Assembly: GCA_035533295.1 (NCBI GenBank)
Contig: DATLUA010000072.1
Span: forward strand, 1-39,104
Source of the DNA: JAGWJU01 sp035533295
Lineage (GTDB): Bacteria > Elusimicrobiota > Elusimicrobia > UBA1565 > UBA9628
Direction of reading: 5' to 3'
Length of the DNA stretch: 39,104 bases
This document shows positions 1 through 6,831 of this stretch, in pieces. A program made the position numbers and the translations under genes. A model generated the notes under the pieces. The model made no database searches. It saw only the letters and a program-made list of their open reading frames with translations, and was not told the origin of the DNA. Positions within the stretch are counted from its first letter, which is position 1, and every line of letters begins with the position of its first letter.

Positions 1-113
1 CCCGACTCCTCGCAGCAGTGCAGGCAGCGGCCGCGGCAGCGGTTGGTGATCTGCCAGGCAAGAAAGAGGGGGGCGCGGTAATCCTGCGCCGCGGCCCCCC
101 TCCCCTGCGTCAT
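1..113 (-). CDS. Radical SAM enzyme, N-terminal fragment (third of the cluster)
   Basis: Only the first 37 codons are in the window; the gene runs off the left edge. Seen: ATG overlaps the TGA of the upstream 40-aa peptide gene in an ATGA arrangement, and the frame holds a CRGRCLHC motif (C26, C30, C33), the CxxxCxxC signature that binds the radical SAM 4Fe-4S cluster. The flanking residues LFLAWQITN and CEESG closely match the two complete radical SAM proteins of the same operon, so the three are paralogues. Family knowledge: such enzymes next to PqqD-like proteins modify ribosomal peptides by radical chemistry. Its position immediately after the peptide suggests that the peptide is its substrate (inference). 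The C-terminal SPASM or other domain cannot be seen. Confidence 0.85.
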   Translation of the reverse strand, partial: MTQGRGAAAQDYRAPLFLAWQITNRCRGRCLHCCEES

Positions 114-232
114 GTGAACCGAATGTAAGGCTGCGCCATCACCCGCTCGGACACTTCCTCCAAGGAGGGAGTCTCCCAAGCGAGCTTCTCGGCCTTCGCC
201 TTTGCTTCGGACACGTTCTGTTGGTCGTTCAT
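110..232 (-). CDS. 40-aa putative RiPP precursor peptide, PqqA-like C-terminal half
   Basis: A 40-codon ORF starting at ATG 232 and ending at a TGA that overlaps the next radical SAM start. It has the strongest Shine-Dalgarno sequence of the operon (AAGGAG, 238-243) and third codon positions are mostly G or C, like neighbouring genes. The first 17 residues are hydrophilic, Lys/Glu/Ala-rich and probably helical, as in a leader. From W19 to the end there are 22 residues: W19, P22, Y36, I37. K. pneumoniae PqqA (recalled from memory) also has 22 residues from its Trp to its end, with W, P, Y and I at the same offsets; its crosslinked Glu corresponds to M32 here. WETPSL also resembles the YxxPxL-type motif bound by PqqD-like recognition domains. 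Inference: a substrate of the adjacent PqqD and radical SAM proteins, with Y36 as the likely modified residue. No homologue search was possible. Confidence 0.7.
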   Translation of the reverse strand: MNDQQNVSEAKAKAEKLAWETPSLEEVSERVMAQPYIRFT

Positions 233-237
233 TATGT

Positions 238-243
238 CTCCTT
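238..243 (-). promoter_or_regulatory. Strong ribosome-binding site for the 40-aa peptide
   Basis: AAGGAG lies 5 bases before the peptide ATG and overlaps the TAA stop of the preceding radical SAM gene. The other junctions of this operon are overlaps or gaps of 1-2 bases, some without a clear Shine-Dalgarno sequence, so the peptide seems built for higher translation than its neighbours. That is usual for a stoichiometric precursor compared with catalytic enzymes. Confidence 0.75.
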
Positions 244-1219
244 AACTGCCGGTCAGACCATTAAGGACCGGCAAATCGTGCGGCAACGCGACCCACTCGT
301 TAGCCCGCGAAACTTCTTCGCCATCGCGCAACACTTTCTCCAGCCGCCGGCGAATAAGAGGATGAAGCCAGGCGCTGCGGTAAGCCTGCCAAGCCCCCAT
401 CAAAGACGCGGCCTTGAGGTCCGCGCAAAAATACGGCGAAGCCGCGGCCATTTTGACCCGGCCGTCGGGAATAATCAAGAGCGCCGCCGGAGGCGCCTGC
501 AAAAGCTCGTCGGCTTGCTCCGCCAGCGAAAAAGGCCGAAAGCACAGTTCAAGGCGGCCGGAAAGCTCTTTTTCCTTGCGCTCCAAAAGCCGGTAATAGT
601 CCGCGTAGGCTTCCTCAGTCAGTTCCAGCCGCTCCCAGAGCTTGGCCGCGGTGCCCACGCGCATCAAGCGGCCGGTATTAAAGCGGAAAGCCCCCAGCTC
701 CAGCGCCAAATCGATGACGGCCGCGGCCTCATGGATGTTGAGCCGCGTGGGCGCGAAAGTGATTTCAAGCGGCAGGTCAAAGCGCCGCGCCAAGCGGCAG
801 GCCGACAAAGCGGCGTCCAGTTTTCCTCCGGGGCGCATTTTGCCATAAGTCCCCTGAGTCGCGCCGTCGAGGCTGATTTGAATCGAGCGGATGGGCAGTT
901 CCGAAAGCGCGCGGGCCAGCTCTTCGCCGAACTTTTGGCCGTTGGTCTCTATTTTTAGAAATACCCCGCCGCGGCCCAAAGTCTGCGCGGTTTCCAGAAA
1001 GTGCGGGACGATGGTCGGCTCGCCGCCGACCAGCATGACGTAAGGGACGCCCGCTTCAACGATTTGCCCGGCCAAGCGCAGGGACTCTTCCCGGGAGAGT
1101 TCGCCCGGCAACGCCTTGCCCGGAGCCGATTCGGTGCAGCAGTGCAGGCAGGCCAAGTTGCAGTCGCGGGTCATCTGCCAGGTCACCATCGCCGGCGCGC
1201 TCAGCTGCTCCAAGCTCAC
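242..1219 (-). CDS. Radical SAM enzyme with degenerate SPASM-like C-terminus (second of the cluster)
   Basis: 325 residues. The GTG start at 1219 overlaps the TGA of the UbiA gene (GTGA); a longer open frame upstream is only a shadow of UbiA. CNLACLHC (C20, C24, C27) is the radical SAM cluster motif, followed by a GGEP SAM-binding motif and by IETNG and SLDGA core strands. Residues about 235-290 look like a SPASM or twitch region (LIIPDGRVKM, then FCADLKAASL) but hold only one Cys of that domain's usual set, so a canonical auxiliary Fe-S cluster is unlikely. It is clearly paralogous to the radical SAM gene at 2124-3092. It is followed 9 bases later by the peptide gene. Likely role: radical modification of that peptide (inference); the exact reaction cannot be assigned. 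Confidence 0.9.
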   Translation of the reverse strand: MSLEQLSAPAMVTWQMTRDCNLACLHCCTESAPGKALPGELSREESLRLAGQIVEAGVPYVMLVGGEPTIVPHFLETAQTLGRGGVFLKIETNGQKFGEELARALSELPIRSIQISLDGATQGTYGKMRPGGKLDAALSACRLARRFDLPLEITFAPTRLNIHEAAAVIDLALELGAFRFNTGRLMRVGTAAKLWERLELTEEAYADYYRLLERKEKELSGRLELCFRPFSLAEQADELLQAPPAALLIIPDGRVKMAAASPYFCADLKAASLMGAWQAYRSAWLHPLIRRRLEKVLRDGEEVSRANEWVALPHDLPVLNGLTGS

Positions 1220-2139
1220 GGCGCCAGCACCGCCAGAGTGAAAACCAAGGTCGCGGCGAGATAGCAGAGCACCACGTATTTGATCGCGGGAATGAAATTC
1301 CGCGGCGAATCCCAAGTCTTGAGCGCGTGCTTGACGCTCAGGATTAAAAGCGGGAAGCCCGCCAGGGCCGCCAGAGGCGTCCAGCGCGGGAAAATGCCGG
1401 CCCACGCGCCCACGCACGGCGTCAAAAGTCCCAAGGCCGCGAAGCCGGCGTACAAGAACACGCCGTTGCGCCGTCCCAAGCGCACGACCAAGTTGCGCTT
1501 GCCGACGAGACGGTCCTGATAGAAATCGGGAATCTCGTTGACCACGGCCAAGCCCGTGATGAGAAATCCCGGCACCAAGGACGCCGCGAGCGCGGGCCAT
1601 GAGAAACGGTGAGTGTAGAGTTCCAGGCTGCCCAGCGTCATCCACGGCCCGTAGGACAGGCCGATAGCGGTTTCGCCCAGGCCGCGATAGACCCAGCGAA
1701 TCGGCGGGCCGACGTAGAATATCGCGGCCAAGCCCCCCAGAAGCGTGTAGACCGCGATGGGCCAGCCGCCTTTCCAGGCCAGGTAAAAGCCGATTGTGGC
1801 CGCCACGGCGAACGCGCCCACGCCCAGCCAGAACATCCACTCGGGGATATACTCGTCGTCGCTGGGATTGAACACCCGGTCGGTGCCCATGCGCGCGTCG
1901 AAATACTCGTTGAAGGACTCGACGCCCACGACCGAAAGGAAGATGCCCAGAAACCCCAGCCAGAAAATCCCAGCGTTGAACTGGCGCTCGACGCCGTAGG
2001 CCCAGGCCGCGCCCAGCAAATAGGGCAGAAGCCCGGCGTAGAGAAAGAAGCGGTAGCGCACCAGGGACGCCAGCTTGGACGGCAGCGAGGCTTCGGCCGG
2101 CGCGTGGGGCGCCGCAGTCCGGGTCAAACCTCGATCCAT
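1216..2139 (-). CDS. UbiA-superfamily polyprenyltransferase, MenA type
   Basis: 307 residues with about eight or nine hydrophobic segments, so an integral membrane protein. Both Asp-rich prenyl-diphosphate/Mg sites are present: N77-E-Y-F-D81 followed by D87, and NEIPDFYQDRLVGKRNL near residue 200. The motif NEIPDxxxDRxxGKRNLxVRLG and the YRGLGE region are those of MenA-like 1,4-dihydroxy-2-naphthoate prenyltransferases. These enzymes attach a polyprenyl chain to an aromatic acceptor in the membrane. The gene overlaps the previous radical SAM stop by 16 bases and the next start by 4, so it is firmly in the peptide/radical SAM operon. No naphthoate-forming men or mqn genes are in the window, which makes the acceptor uncertain. 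It may prenylate a peptide-derived aromatic (inference) or serve ordinary menaquinone synthesis. Confidence 0.9.
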   Translation of the reverse strand: MDRGLTRTAAPHAPAEASLPSKLASLVRYRFFLYAGLLPYLLGAAWAYGVERQFNAGIFWLGFLGIFLSVVGVESFNEYFDARMGTDRVFNPSDDEYIPEWMFWLGVGAFAVAATIGFYLAWKGGWPIAVYTLLGGLAAIFYVGPPIRWVYRGLGETAIGLSYGPWMTLGSLELYTHRFSWPALAASLVPGFLITGLAVVNEIPDFYQDRLVGKRNLVVRLGRRNGVFLYAGFAALGLLTPCVGAWAGIFPRWTPLAALAGFPLLILSVKHALKTWDSPRNFIPAIKYVVLCYLAATLVFTLAVLAP

Positions 2140-3092
2140 GTGTGCAGCGTGGAGATGATTTTGGGATCGCGCTCCAAGTCCTCCACGAAGCGCGCCACCT
2201 TGGGGCTCTTCCAGGCGTTTTGGAAGTTCGCCCAGACCTGCGTCAGGCTGTCCTTCTTCAAATCGCCGCAGATAAAGGGCATGGCGTTGATAAGCTTGAC
2301 CTTGCCGTTGGGCAGGATGATGAAGAGCGCGGCGGGGCTGGTGATGCGGTACTTCAACTCCTCGACGATGCCCATCTCGTGGAAGTAGACGCGCATGCGG
2401 CCCTTGTATTCCTCGGTCTTCGCGCGCAAGGTCTCGAAGAACTGCGGGTACTGGCTCTCGTCCGGGCCGGTCATGTTCCAGCTCTTGACCGCGTTGCCCG
2501 TGTACATGATGCGTCCGGTGTAGAAGCTATACGCTCCTTCCTTGTGCGCCAAATCCACGATGTCGCCGACCTCTTGAATGCTGAATTTGGCCGGGACGTA
2601 GTTGATTTCGATGGGCACGCCGGCCTCGCGCAGATTGCGGATGCCCGAGAGCGCGCTTTCCAGTCGTCCGCGCACGCGCATCTTGTTGAACGTCGCGGGG
2701 CTGGCCCCGTCCACGCTCACCTGCACGGCCTTGACGCCCAGGTCCCTCAAGCGCCGCGCGTTTTCCGGCGTCATGAAGTGGCCGTTGGTCTCTATCTTCA
2801 ATCCCACGCCCGAGCCGGCCAGGTATTCGGCCATTTCGAAGAAATGGGGATGAACCATGGGCTCGCCGCCGGAGAAGGAGACGTAAGGCACCTCGCGCTG
2901 CTTGATCTGGTCCAAGACCGAGAAGACCTGCTCCTTGGTGAGTTCATCCTTGAAGGCCTTGCCGGGGCCCGATTCCTCGATGCAATGCAGGCAGGCCAGG
3001 TTGCACTCGTTGGTGATCTGCCAGGCGACGTAGAGCGGCGCTTGGAGATCGGAGGCGGCGGCGTCCTCGGGCTTGACCAAAGTCTCGGGCAT
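2124..3092 (-). CDS. Radical SAM enzyme with degenerate SPASM-like C-terminus (first of the cluster)
   Basis: 322 residues, ATG start 2 bases after the PqqD-like gene. CNLACLHC at C30, C34 and C37 is the 4Fe-4S/SAM motif; FSGGEP, KIETNG and VSVDGA follow in the partial TIM barrel. The C-terminal part (about 235-295) has the PNGKVKLINA and CGDLKKDSL pattern of a SPASM region, but C275 is its only cysteine, so the two auxiliary clusters of true SPASM enzymes such as PqqE seem to be absent. The short N-terminal extension, about 20 residues, is rich in Asp/Glu/Ala. Direct adjacency to a PqqD-like protein is the typical arrangement of RiPP radical SAM maturases. Substrate and reaction are inferred from context only. 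Confidence 0.92.
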   Translation of the reverse strand: MPETLVKPEDAAASDLQAPLYVAWQITNECNLACLHCIEESGPGKAFKDELTKEQVFSVLDQIKQREVPYVSFSGGEPMVHPHFFEMAEYLAGSGVGLKIETNGHFMTPENARRLRDLGVKAVQVSVDGASPATFNKMRVRGRLESALSGIRNLREAGVPIEINYVPAKFSIQEVGDIVDLAHKEGAYSFYTGRIMYTGNAVKSWNMTGPDESQYPQFFETLRAKTEEYKGRMRVYFHEMGIVEELKYRITSPAALFIILPNGKVKLINAMPFICGDLKKDSLTQVWANFQNAWKSPKVARFVEDLERDPKIISTLHTWIEV

Positions 3093-3094
3093 GG

Positions 3095-3538
3095 CTATTC
3101 GGCGACCAGGCCTTTTTCTTTAAGCTGGGCTAGGAAACCTTCCGCTTCCTGCGCCATCTTGCCGGTCTTGTCGTCGTACTTGGCCTTTAAGCGCTCGGCC
3201 AAGGTCGCGGTGTCGGCGCCGGCCAAAATCTCCCGGACCACGGCGGCCCCGGTCGGGCTCAAGGTGTAGACCTTCTCCGAGCGCGTCTCGAACAAGACGG
3301 CCCCGAATTTTTCCTCGCGGAACTTCACAAACGGCGCAAGCTTCATGACTCCCTCCCGGTGCGCGGCCAGGCACGCCACGGCGTCCCCGGCGTCGCGCTT
3401 GACGATTTCTTCCATCTCGGACTCGACGACGGCCCGGCGGTCGCGCGGCTGCGGCGCGTCCGCGTCCCGCGGCCCGCCCTCTTCCACCCTAAATTCGCCT
3501 TTGCGCCATGAGCGGCGGACCAAGGATTCGTAGCCCAC
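3095..3538 (-). CDS. PqqD-like peptide-recognition (RRE) protein with N-terminal extension
   Basis: 147 residues from a GTG placed 1 base after the polyprenyl synthase stop. Residues about 65-147 match the PqqD fold: a beta-hairpin region (FREEKFGAVLFETRSEKVYTL), SPTGAAVVREILAG, then helices ending in FLAQLKEKGLVAE. PqqD-family proteins bind the leader of a ribosomal peptide and present it to a radical SAM enzyme. The first 64 residues are charged, probably disordered and unlike standard PqqD (about 90 aa), yet their codons keep the strong G/C third-position bias, so they look translated. A second start at 3346 (Met65) is preceded by a good GGAGG and would give an 83-aa PqqD of standard size. 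Both forms are possible. Confidence 0.85.
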   Translation of the reverse strand: MGYESLVRRSWRKGEFRVEEGGPRDADAPQPRDRRAVVESEMEEIVKRDAGDAVACLAAHREGVMKLAPFVKFREEKFGAVLFETRSEKVYTLSPTGAAVVREILAGADTATLAERLKAKYDDKTGKMAQEAEGFLAQLKEKGLVAE

Positions 3539-3539
3539 G

Positions 3540-4493
3540 CTAGAACTCCCTCTTGGCCATGACTTCGACGAAGCCGGCCATGTCCTCGGCCTCGGCCTTC
3601 AAGGGCAGCTGCCGGACCATGGCCAGCATGGAACGCACCAGCTCCCGCCCCACCTCGCGCGCGCCTTCCAAGAAACCCGCGGACTCCAGGAACGCGCGCA
3701 ACGCCTGCGCGCCGCCGGCATCCTTGGCCGAGGATTTCCACAAATCCACGAAACGATCCCGCGTTTTTATATCTTGAACCGCCAAAACGCCCGGCAGCGT
3801 CAGCCGTCCCAGCATGAAATCCTTGGCCGGGTCCTTGCCGGAGACGTCCTCCGTCAAAGTGTAGTCGTGGATGTCGTCCACGATTTGCAGCAAAATGCCC
3901 GCGGCGCAGGCCAGGCGCGGCGGATCGGCTTTCTCGTGCGGATGCGGCGAGAGCTCGGACAAGACGTTGCCGCACCACTCGAAGAGCGCGCCCGTCTTGC
4001 GCGCGGCCACGCCCATGTAGCCTTCCATGGTTACCGCGGCGTTGCCGCGCAGAAATTCCTCCTGCAATTCCCCCACCGTCATCTCGCGCACGGTCGTCAC
4101 CAAGTGGCGCACCGCGGACGGAGATACCTCGATGGCTTCTTCCAGCCCCTGCGAAAAGGCCAAGTCGCCCAGAAGCAGACCCGTCGTGGTCCCGAAAATT
4201 TTGTTGGGCGTGGGATAACCCCGGCGCATCTCGGCTTCGTCCACGCAGTCGTCATGCAGCAAGGAGGCGGTGTGCACCCATTCCATGGCCCGGGCCGCGG
4301 CTTGGGTTTTTTCCTGGTCCGCGCCCAGGGCCGCGCCCAGAAGCAGGCAAAAGCGCGCGCGCAGCATTTTGCCGGGGCGGCCGATGACGTCTGAGAGTTC
4401 CCGGCCCACCCGTCCGGAAATGCGCCGCGCCCGATTCTCCAGGCCCAGGCGGACCTTTTCCAGGGAGTCTTCGAGCTTTAAAAGCGTCGGCAT
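3540..4493 (-). CDS. Trans-polyprenyl diphosphate synthase (IspB-like)
   Basis: 317 residues. The first Asp-rich motif HDDCVDEAEMRRGYPTPN (D81, D82, D85) and the second VDDIHD (D206, D207, D210), followed by GKDPAKDFMLGRLTLP, are complete. Small residues precede the first motif (TASLLH), as in synthases that make long chains such as octaprenyl diphosphate. It condenses isopentenyl diphosphate units into the tail of a quinone or other lipid, in the cytoplasm. It is the first gene after a -10 box (4505-4510) and is followed by the PqqD-like, radical SAM and UbiA genes, so the chain it makes is probably the one the UbiA enzyme attaches. The ATG at 4493 has no Shine-Dalgarno sequence; the stretch before it reads CTCCTCC. 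Confidence 0.93.
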   Translation of the reverse strand: MPTLLKLEDSLEKVRLGLENRARRISGRVGRELSDVIGRPGKMLRARFCLLLGAALGADQEKTQAAARAMEWVHTASLLHDDCVDEAEMRRGYPTPNKIFGTTTGLLLGDLAFSQGLEEAIEVSPSAVRHLVTTVREMTVGELQEEFLRGNAAVTMEGYMGVAARKTGALFEWCGNVLSELSPHPHEKADPPRLACAAGILLQIVDDIHDYTLTEDVSGKDPAKDFMLGRLTLPGVLAVQDIKTRDRFVDLWKSSAKDAGGAQALRAFLESAGFLEGAREVGRELVRSMLAMVRQLPLKAEAEDMAGFVEVMAKREF

Positions 4494-4504
4494 GAACGGA
4501 GGAG

Positions 4505-4510
4505 ATTATA
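4505..4510 (-). promoter_or_regulatory. Extended -10 promoter of the polyprenyl/PqqD/radical SAM operon
   Basis: On the minus strand TGATATAAT is a consensus TATAAT with an upstream TGn extension, ending 11 bases before the ATG of the polyprenyl synthase. There is no recognisable -35 hexamer at 17 bases and no Shine-Dalgarno sequence between box and start. A transcript would begin within a few bases of the ATG (leaderless or nearly so). It separates this operon from the upstream kbl gene. Confidence 0.65.
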
Positions 4511-4545
4511 TCAAATCACCGGAGCCGGCGACGGCCCGGCTCAGC

Positions 4546-5757
4546 TCACCGTTTGGCGATGAGACCCAACTCCCGGCCGACTTGGCCGAATTTTTCCAGC
4601 GCGACATCGAGATTCTTGCGGCTGTGCCCCGAGCTCACGATGGTGCGCAGGCGCTCCTTGCCTCGGGCGACGATGGGATAGCAAATCGCCAGCGCGAACA
4701 CGCCTTCCTCGAAAAGCCGCTGCGAGAAGCGCCGGGCCTTGGCGGTGTCGCCCACCATCACCGGCGTAATCGGCGTCTCGCTGGCGCCGGTGTCGAAACC
4801 AAGATTTTTCAGCCCGTCTTTGAAGTAGCGGGTATTGTCCCAGAGTTTTTCGATGCGCTGCGGCTCGTTCATGAGCACGTCCAGCGCGGCCAGGCAGGTC
4901 GCGGCTACGGAGGGCGGGTGCGAGCTGGAAAATAAAAACGGCCGGCCGGTTGAAATCAGGTAGTCGCGCAGCGACTGAGAGCCCGCCACGTAACCGCCCA
5001 AGGACGCGATAGCTTTGGATAAGGTGCCGATTTGGATTTGCACGCGGTCGGTGAGTCCAAAGTGGCTGGGCGTGCCGCGGCCGTTTTTGCCCAGCACGCC
5101 CGAGGCGTGCGCGTCGTCGACCATGACAAAGGCCTCGTGGCGCTCGGCCAGCTCGACAATCTCGGGCAGCGGCGCGATGTCCCCGTCCATGCTAAAGACT
5201 CCGTCGGTCGCGATCATGCGCCGGCGCGCGGCGCGGGATTCGGGAGACTCCAGGATGGCCTTCAAGGCCTTCATGTCCTTGTGCGGGTAAATTTTGCGCG
5301 CCGCCTTGGCCAGGCGCGCGCCATCAATGATGGAGGCGTGGTTTAATTCATCGGAAATCAGCAGATCTTTTTCGTCGCTCATGAGGCTTTGGCAGCAGGC
5401 GACGTTGACGGTGAAGCCGGATTGGAACACCAAAGCCGCGGGCGTGCCTTTGAACTCGGCCAGCCGCCGCTCCAACTCCTGGTGGATGCCCATGGTGCCG
5501 ATGATGGGACGAACCGCCGCGGTGCCCACGCCGTAGGACTCGATGGCCTTCGTGGCGGCCTTCTTGAGCCTGGGGTCGTCGGCCAAATCGAGATAGTTGT
5601 TCGAGGTGAGGTTCACCACTTCCTTGCCGTCGATGATGGAGACGGGCTTTTGCGCGGTCTCCAGCACGCGCAGGCTGACGAAGCGTCCCTCGGACTTTAG
5701 CTTGGCGATTTCATCGTCTAAAAAGCCCATTAGTCCAGCCGTTGTGGTCGCCGCCAT
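4546..5757 (-). CDS. kbl: Glycine C-acetyltransferase (2-amino-3-ketobutyrate CoA ligase)
   Basis: 403 residues, the usual size for the alpha-oxoamine synthase family (fold type I, PLP). Visible motifs: SNNYLDLADDP near the N-terminus, DGVFSMDGDIAPL, VDDAHASGVLG, and the PLP lysine K248 in GTLSKAIASLGGY. The family includes BioF and HemA-like enzymes, but the neighbouring threonine dehydrogenase makes Kbl the best call: it cleaves 2-amino-3-oxobutyrate with CoA to glycine and acetyl-CoA. It starts at ATG 5757 with a good AGGAGG 8 bases upstream and lies 30 bases after the tdh stop, in the same operon. An 8-amino-7-oxononanoate synthase role is less likely because no bio genes are nearby. Confidence 0.9.
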   Translation of the reverse strand: MAATTTAGLMGFLDDEIAKLKSEGRFVSLRVLETAQKPVSIIDGKEVVNLTSNNYLDLADDPRLKKAATKAIESYGVGTAAVRPIIGTMGIHQELERRLAEFKGTPAALVFQSGFTVNVACCQSLMSDEKDLLISDELNHASIIDGARLAKAARKIYPHKDMKALKAILESPESRAARRRMIATDGVFSMDGDIAPLPEIVELAERHEAFVMVDDAHASGVLGKNGRGTPSHFGLTDRVQIQIGTLSKAIASLGGYVAGSQSLRDYLISTGRPFLFSSSHPPSVAATCLAALDVLMNEPQRIEKLWDNTRYFKDGLKNLGFDTGASETPITPVMVGDTAKARRFSQRLFEEGVFALAICYPIVARGKERLRTIVSSGHSRKNLDVALEKFGQVGRELGLIAKR

Positions 5758-5787
5758 AGTCGCGTCCTCCTAAAAATTAGTCGGCCG

Positions 5788-6831
5788 TCAGGGAACCAGC
5801 ACGACCTTGCCGCACTTCTTGTCCGCCGCCGCCATTTCGGCGAAGCCCTTGGCGAAATCCTGCATGGGATAAACGTGGGTGATAATCGCGCCCGCGTCCA
5901 CCGCGCCCGAGCGCAAAAGCGCCTCGGTCATGCGCCACGTGGCGAAGACCTCGCGGCCCACGATGCCGTGAATGCGCAAACCCTTAAAAATCACGTCCGA
6001 GGCCCAGTCAATCTCTATTTTTTTAGACGGCAGGCCAAACGCCGTCATGCGGCCGCCGGGGCGCGCGGCCTTTAATCCCATCAAAATCGCCTGCGGCGCG
6101 CCGGACATCTCGACCACGACGTCGAACCCGCCGGGGCATCCGCCGGCCTTGAGCGCGGCGTCCAACGGATTGGCGCTGGCCGGATCAACGACGGCCTTGG
6201 CGCCCATTTTGCGGGCCAGTTCCGCGCGGAAAGGGGAACCCTCAACCGCGATCACGGTCCGGGCGCCCGAGGCCCGCGCCACGGCCACGGCGAAGAGCCC
6301 TTGCGGGCCCGCGCCCAGCACCAGAACAGTGCGGCCCGCGACGGGCTCGACCAAGACCGAGTAGACGGCGTTTCCCATGGGCTCCATGATGGAGCCCCAA
6401 TCCTTGAGGCTTTCGTCCTTGTGCTTCCAGGCGCAGCGCGCGGGAATGACCGCGTGCCGCGCGAAGCCCCCCGGCGCGTCGATCCCCATGATTTTCATCT
6501 CGCGGCACACGTGGCTCTGGCCGCCCACGCACTGCTCGCACCGGCCGCAGTAGATGTGCGACTCGACCGAGACAAAGTCCCCCTTCTTAAAATCCCCCGC
6601 CGCGGCGCCGGCGCTCTCGACCGTTCCGCAAAATTCATGGCCGAAGACCAGCGGCAGCTTCAAGCGCTCCGGCGCCCAAGAGGTCCAGCCGTAAATGGGC
6701 ATGTCCGATCCGCAGATGGAGGCGCGGTGAACCTTGATGAGCAGATCGTCCGGGCCCGGCGCGGGCGCGGGCGCTTCGCGGAATTCCGCGCCGGGCTTGG
6801 GTGACGCCTTGACCAGCGCCTTTTCAATCAC
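5788..6831 (-). CDS. tdh: L-threonine 3-dehydrogenase
   Basis: 347 residues, zinc-dependent medium-chain dehydrogenase. Catalytic zinc ligands C40 (ICGSD), H65 and E66 (GHEFCG), structural zinc cysteines C95, C98, C101 and C109, and the nucleotide-binding VLGAGPQGLFAV loop are present. Length and the ICGSDMPIYGW segment match bacterial Tdh. It oxidises L-threonine with NAD+ to 2-amino-3-oxobutyrate, which the adjacent Kbl cleaves. The GTG start overlaps the end of the proline dehydrogenase gene by 8 bases. Related sugar-alcohol dehydrogenases are an alternative, but the pair with kbl makes threonine the likely substrate. Confidence 0.88.
   Translation of the reverse strand: MIEKALVKASPKPGAEFREAPAPAPGPDDLLIKVHRASICGSDMPIYGWTSWAPERLKLPLVFGHEFCGTVESAGAAAGDFKKGDFVSVESHIYCGRCEQCVGGQSHVCREMKIMGIDAPGGFARHAVIPARCAWKHKDESLKDWGSIMEPMGNAVYSVLVEPVAGRTVLVLGAGPQGLFAVAVARASGARTVIAVEGSPFRAELARKMGAKAVVDPASANPLDAALKAGGCPGGFDVVVEMSGAPQAILMGLKAARPGGRMTAFGLPSKKIEIDWASDVIFKGLRIHGIVGREVFATWRMTEALLRSGAVDAGAIITHVYPMQDFAKGFAEMAAADKKCGKVVLVP

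Noticed and set aside
2142..3269. 375-codon plus-strand frame over the radical SAM and PqqD genes
   Set aside because: Shadow of well-supported minus-strand genes; its composition has no domain features.
110..3538. Reading the left cluster as an ordinary PQQ operon
   Set aside because: pqqB, pqqC and pqqF are not seen, the peptide lacks the essential Glu, and polyprenyl synthase and UbiA have no role in PQQ synthesis.
3343..3978. 211-codon minus-strand frame overlapping the polyprenyl synthase and PqqD genes, considered as another precursor
   Set aside because: It is out of frame with both; it is rich in Arg/Gly as expected for a shadow, and no start with a ribosome-binding site gives a short peptide.
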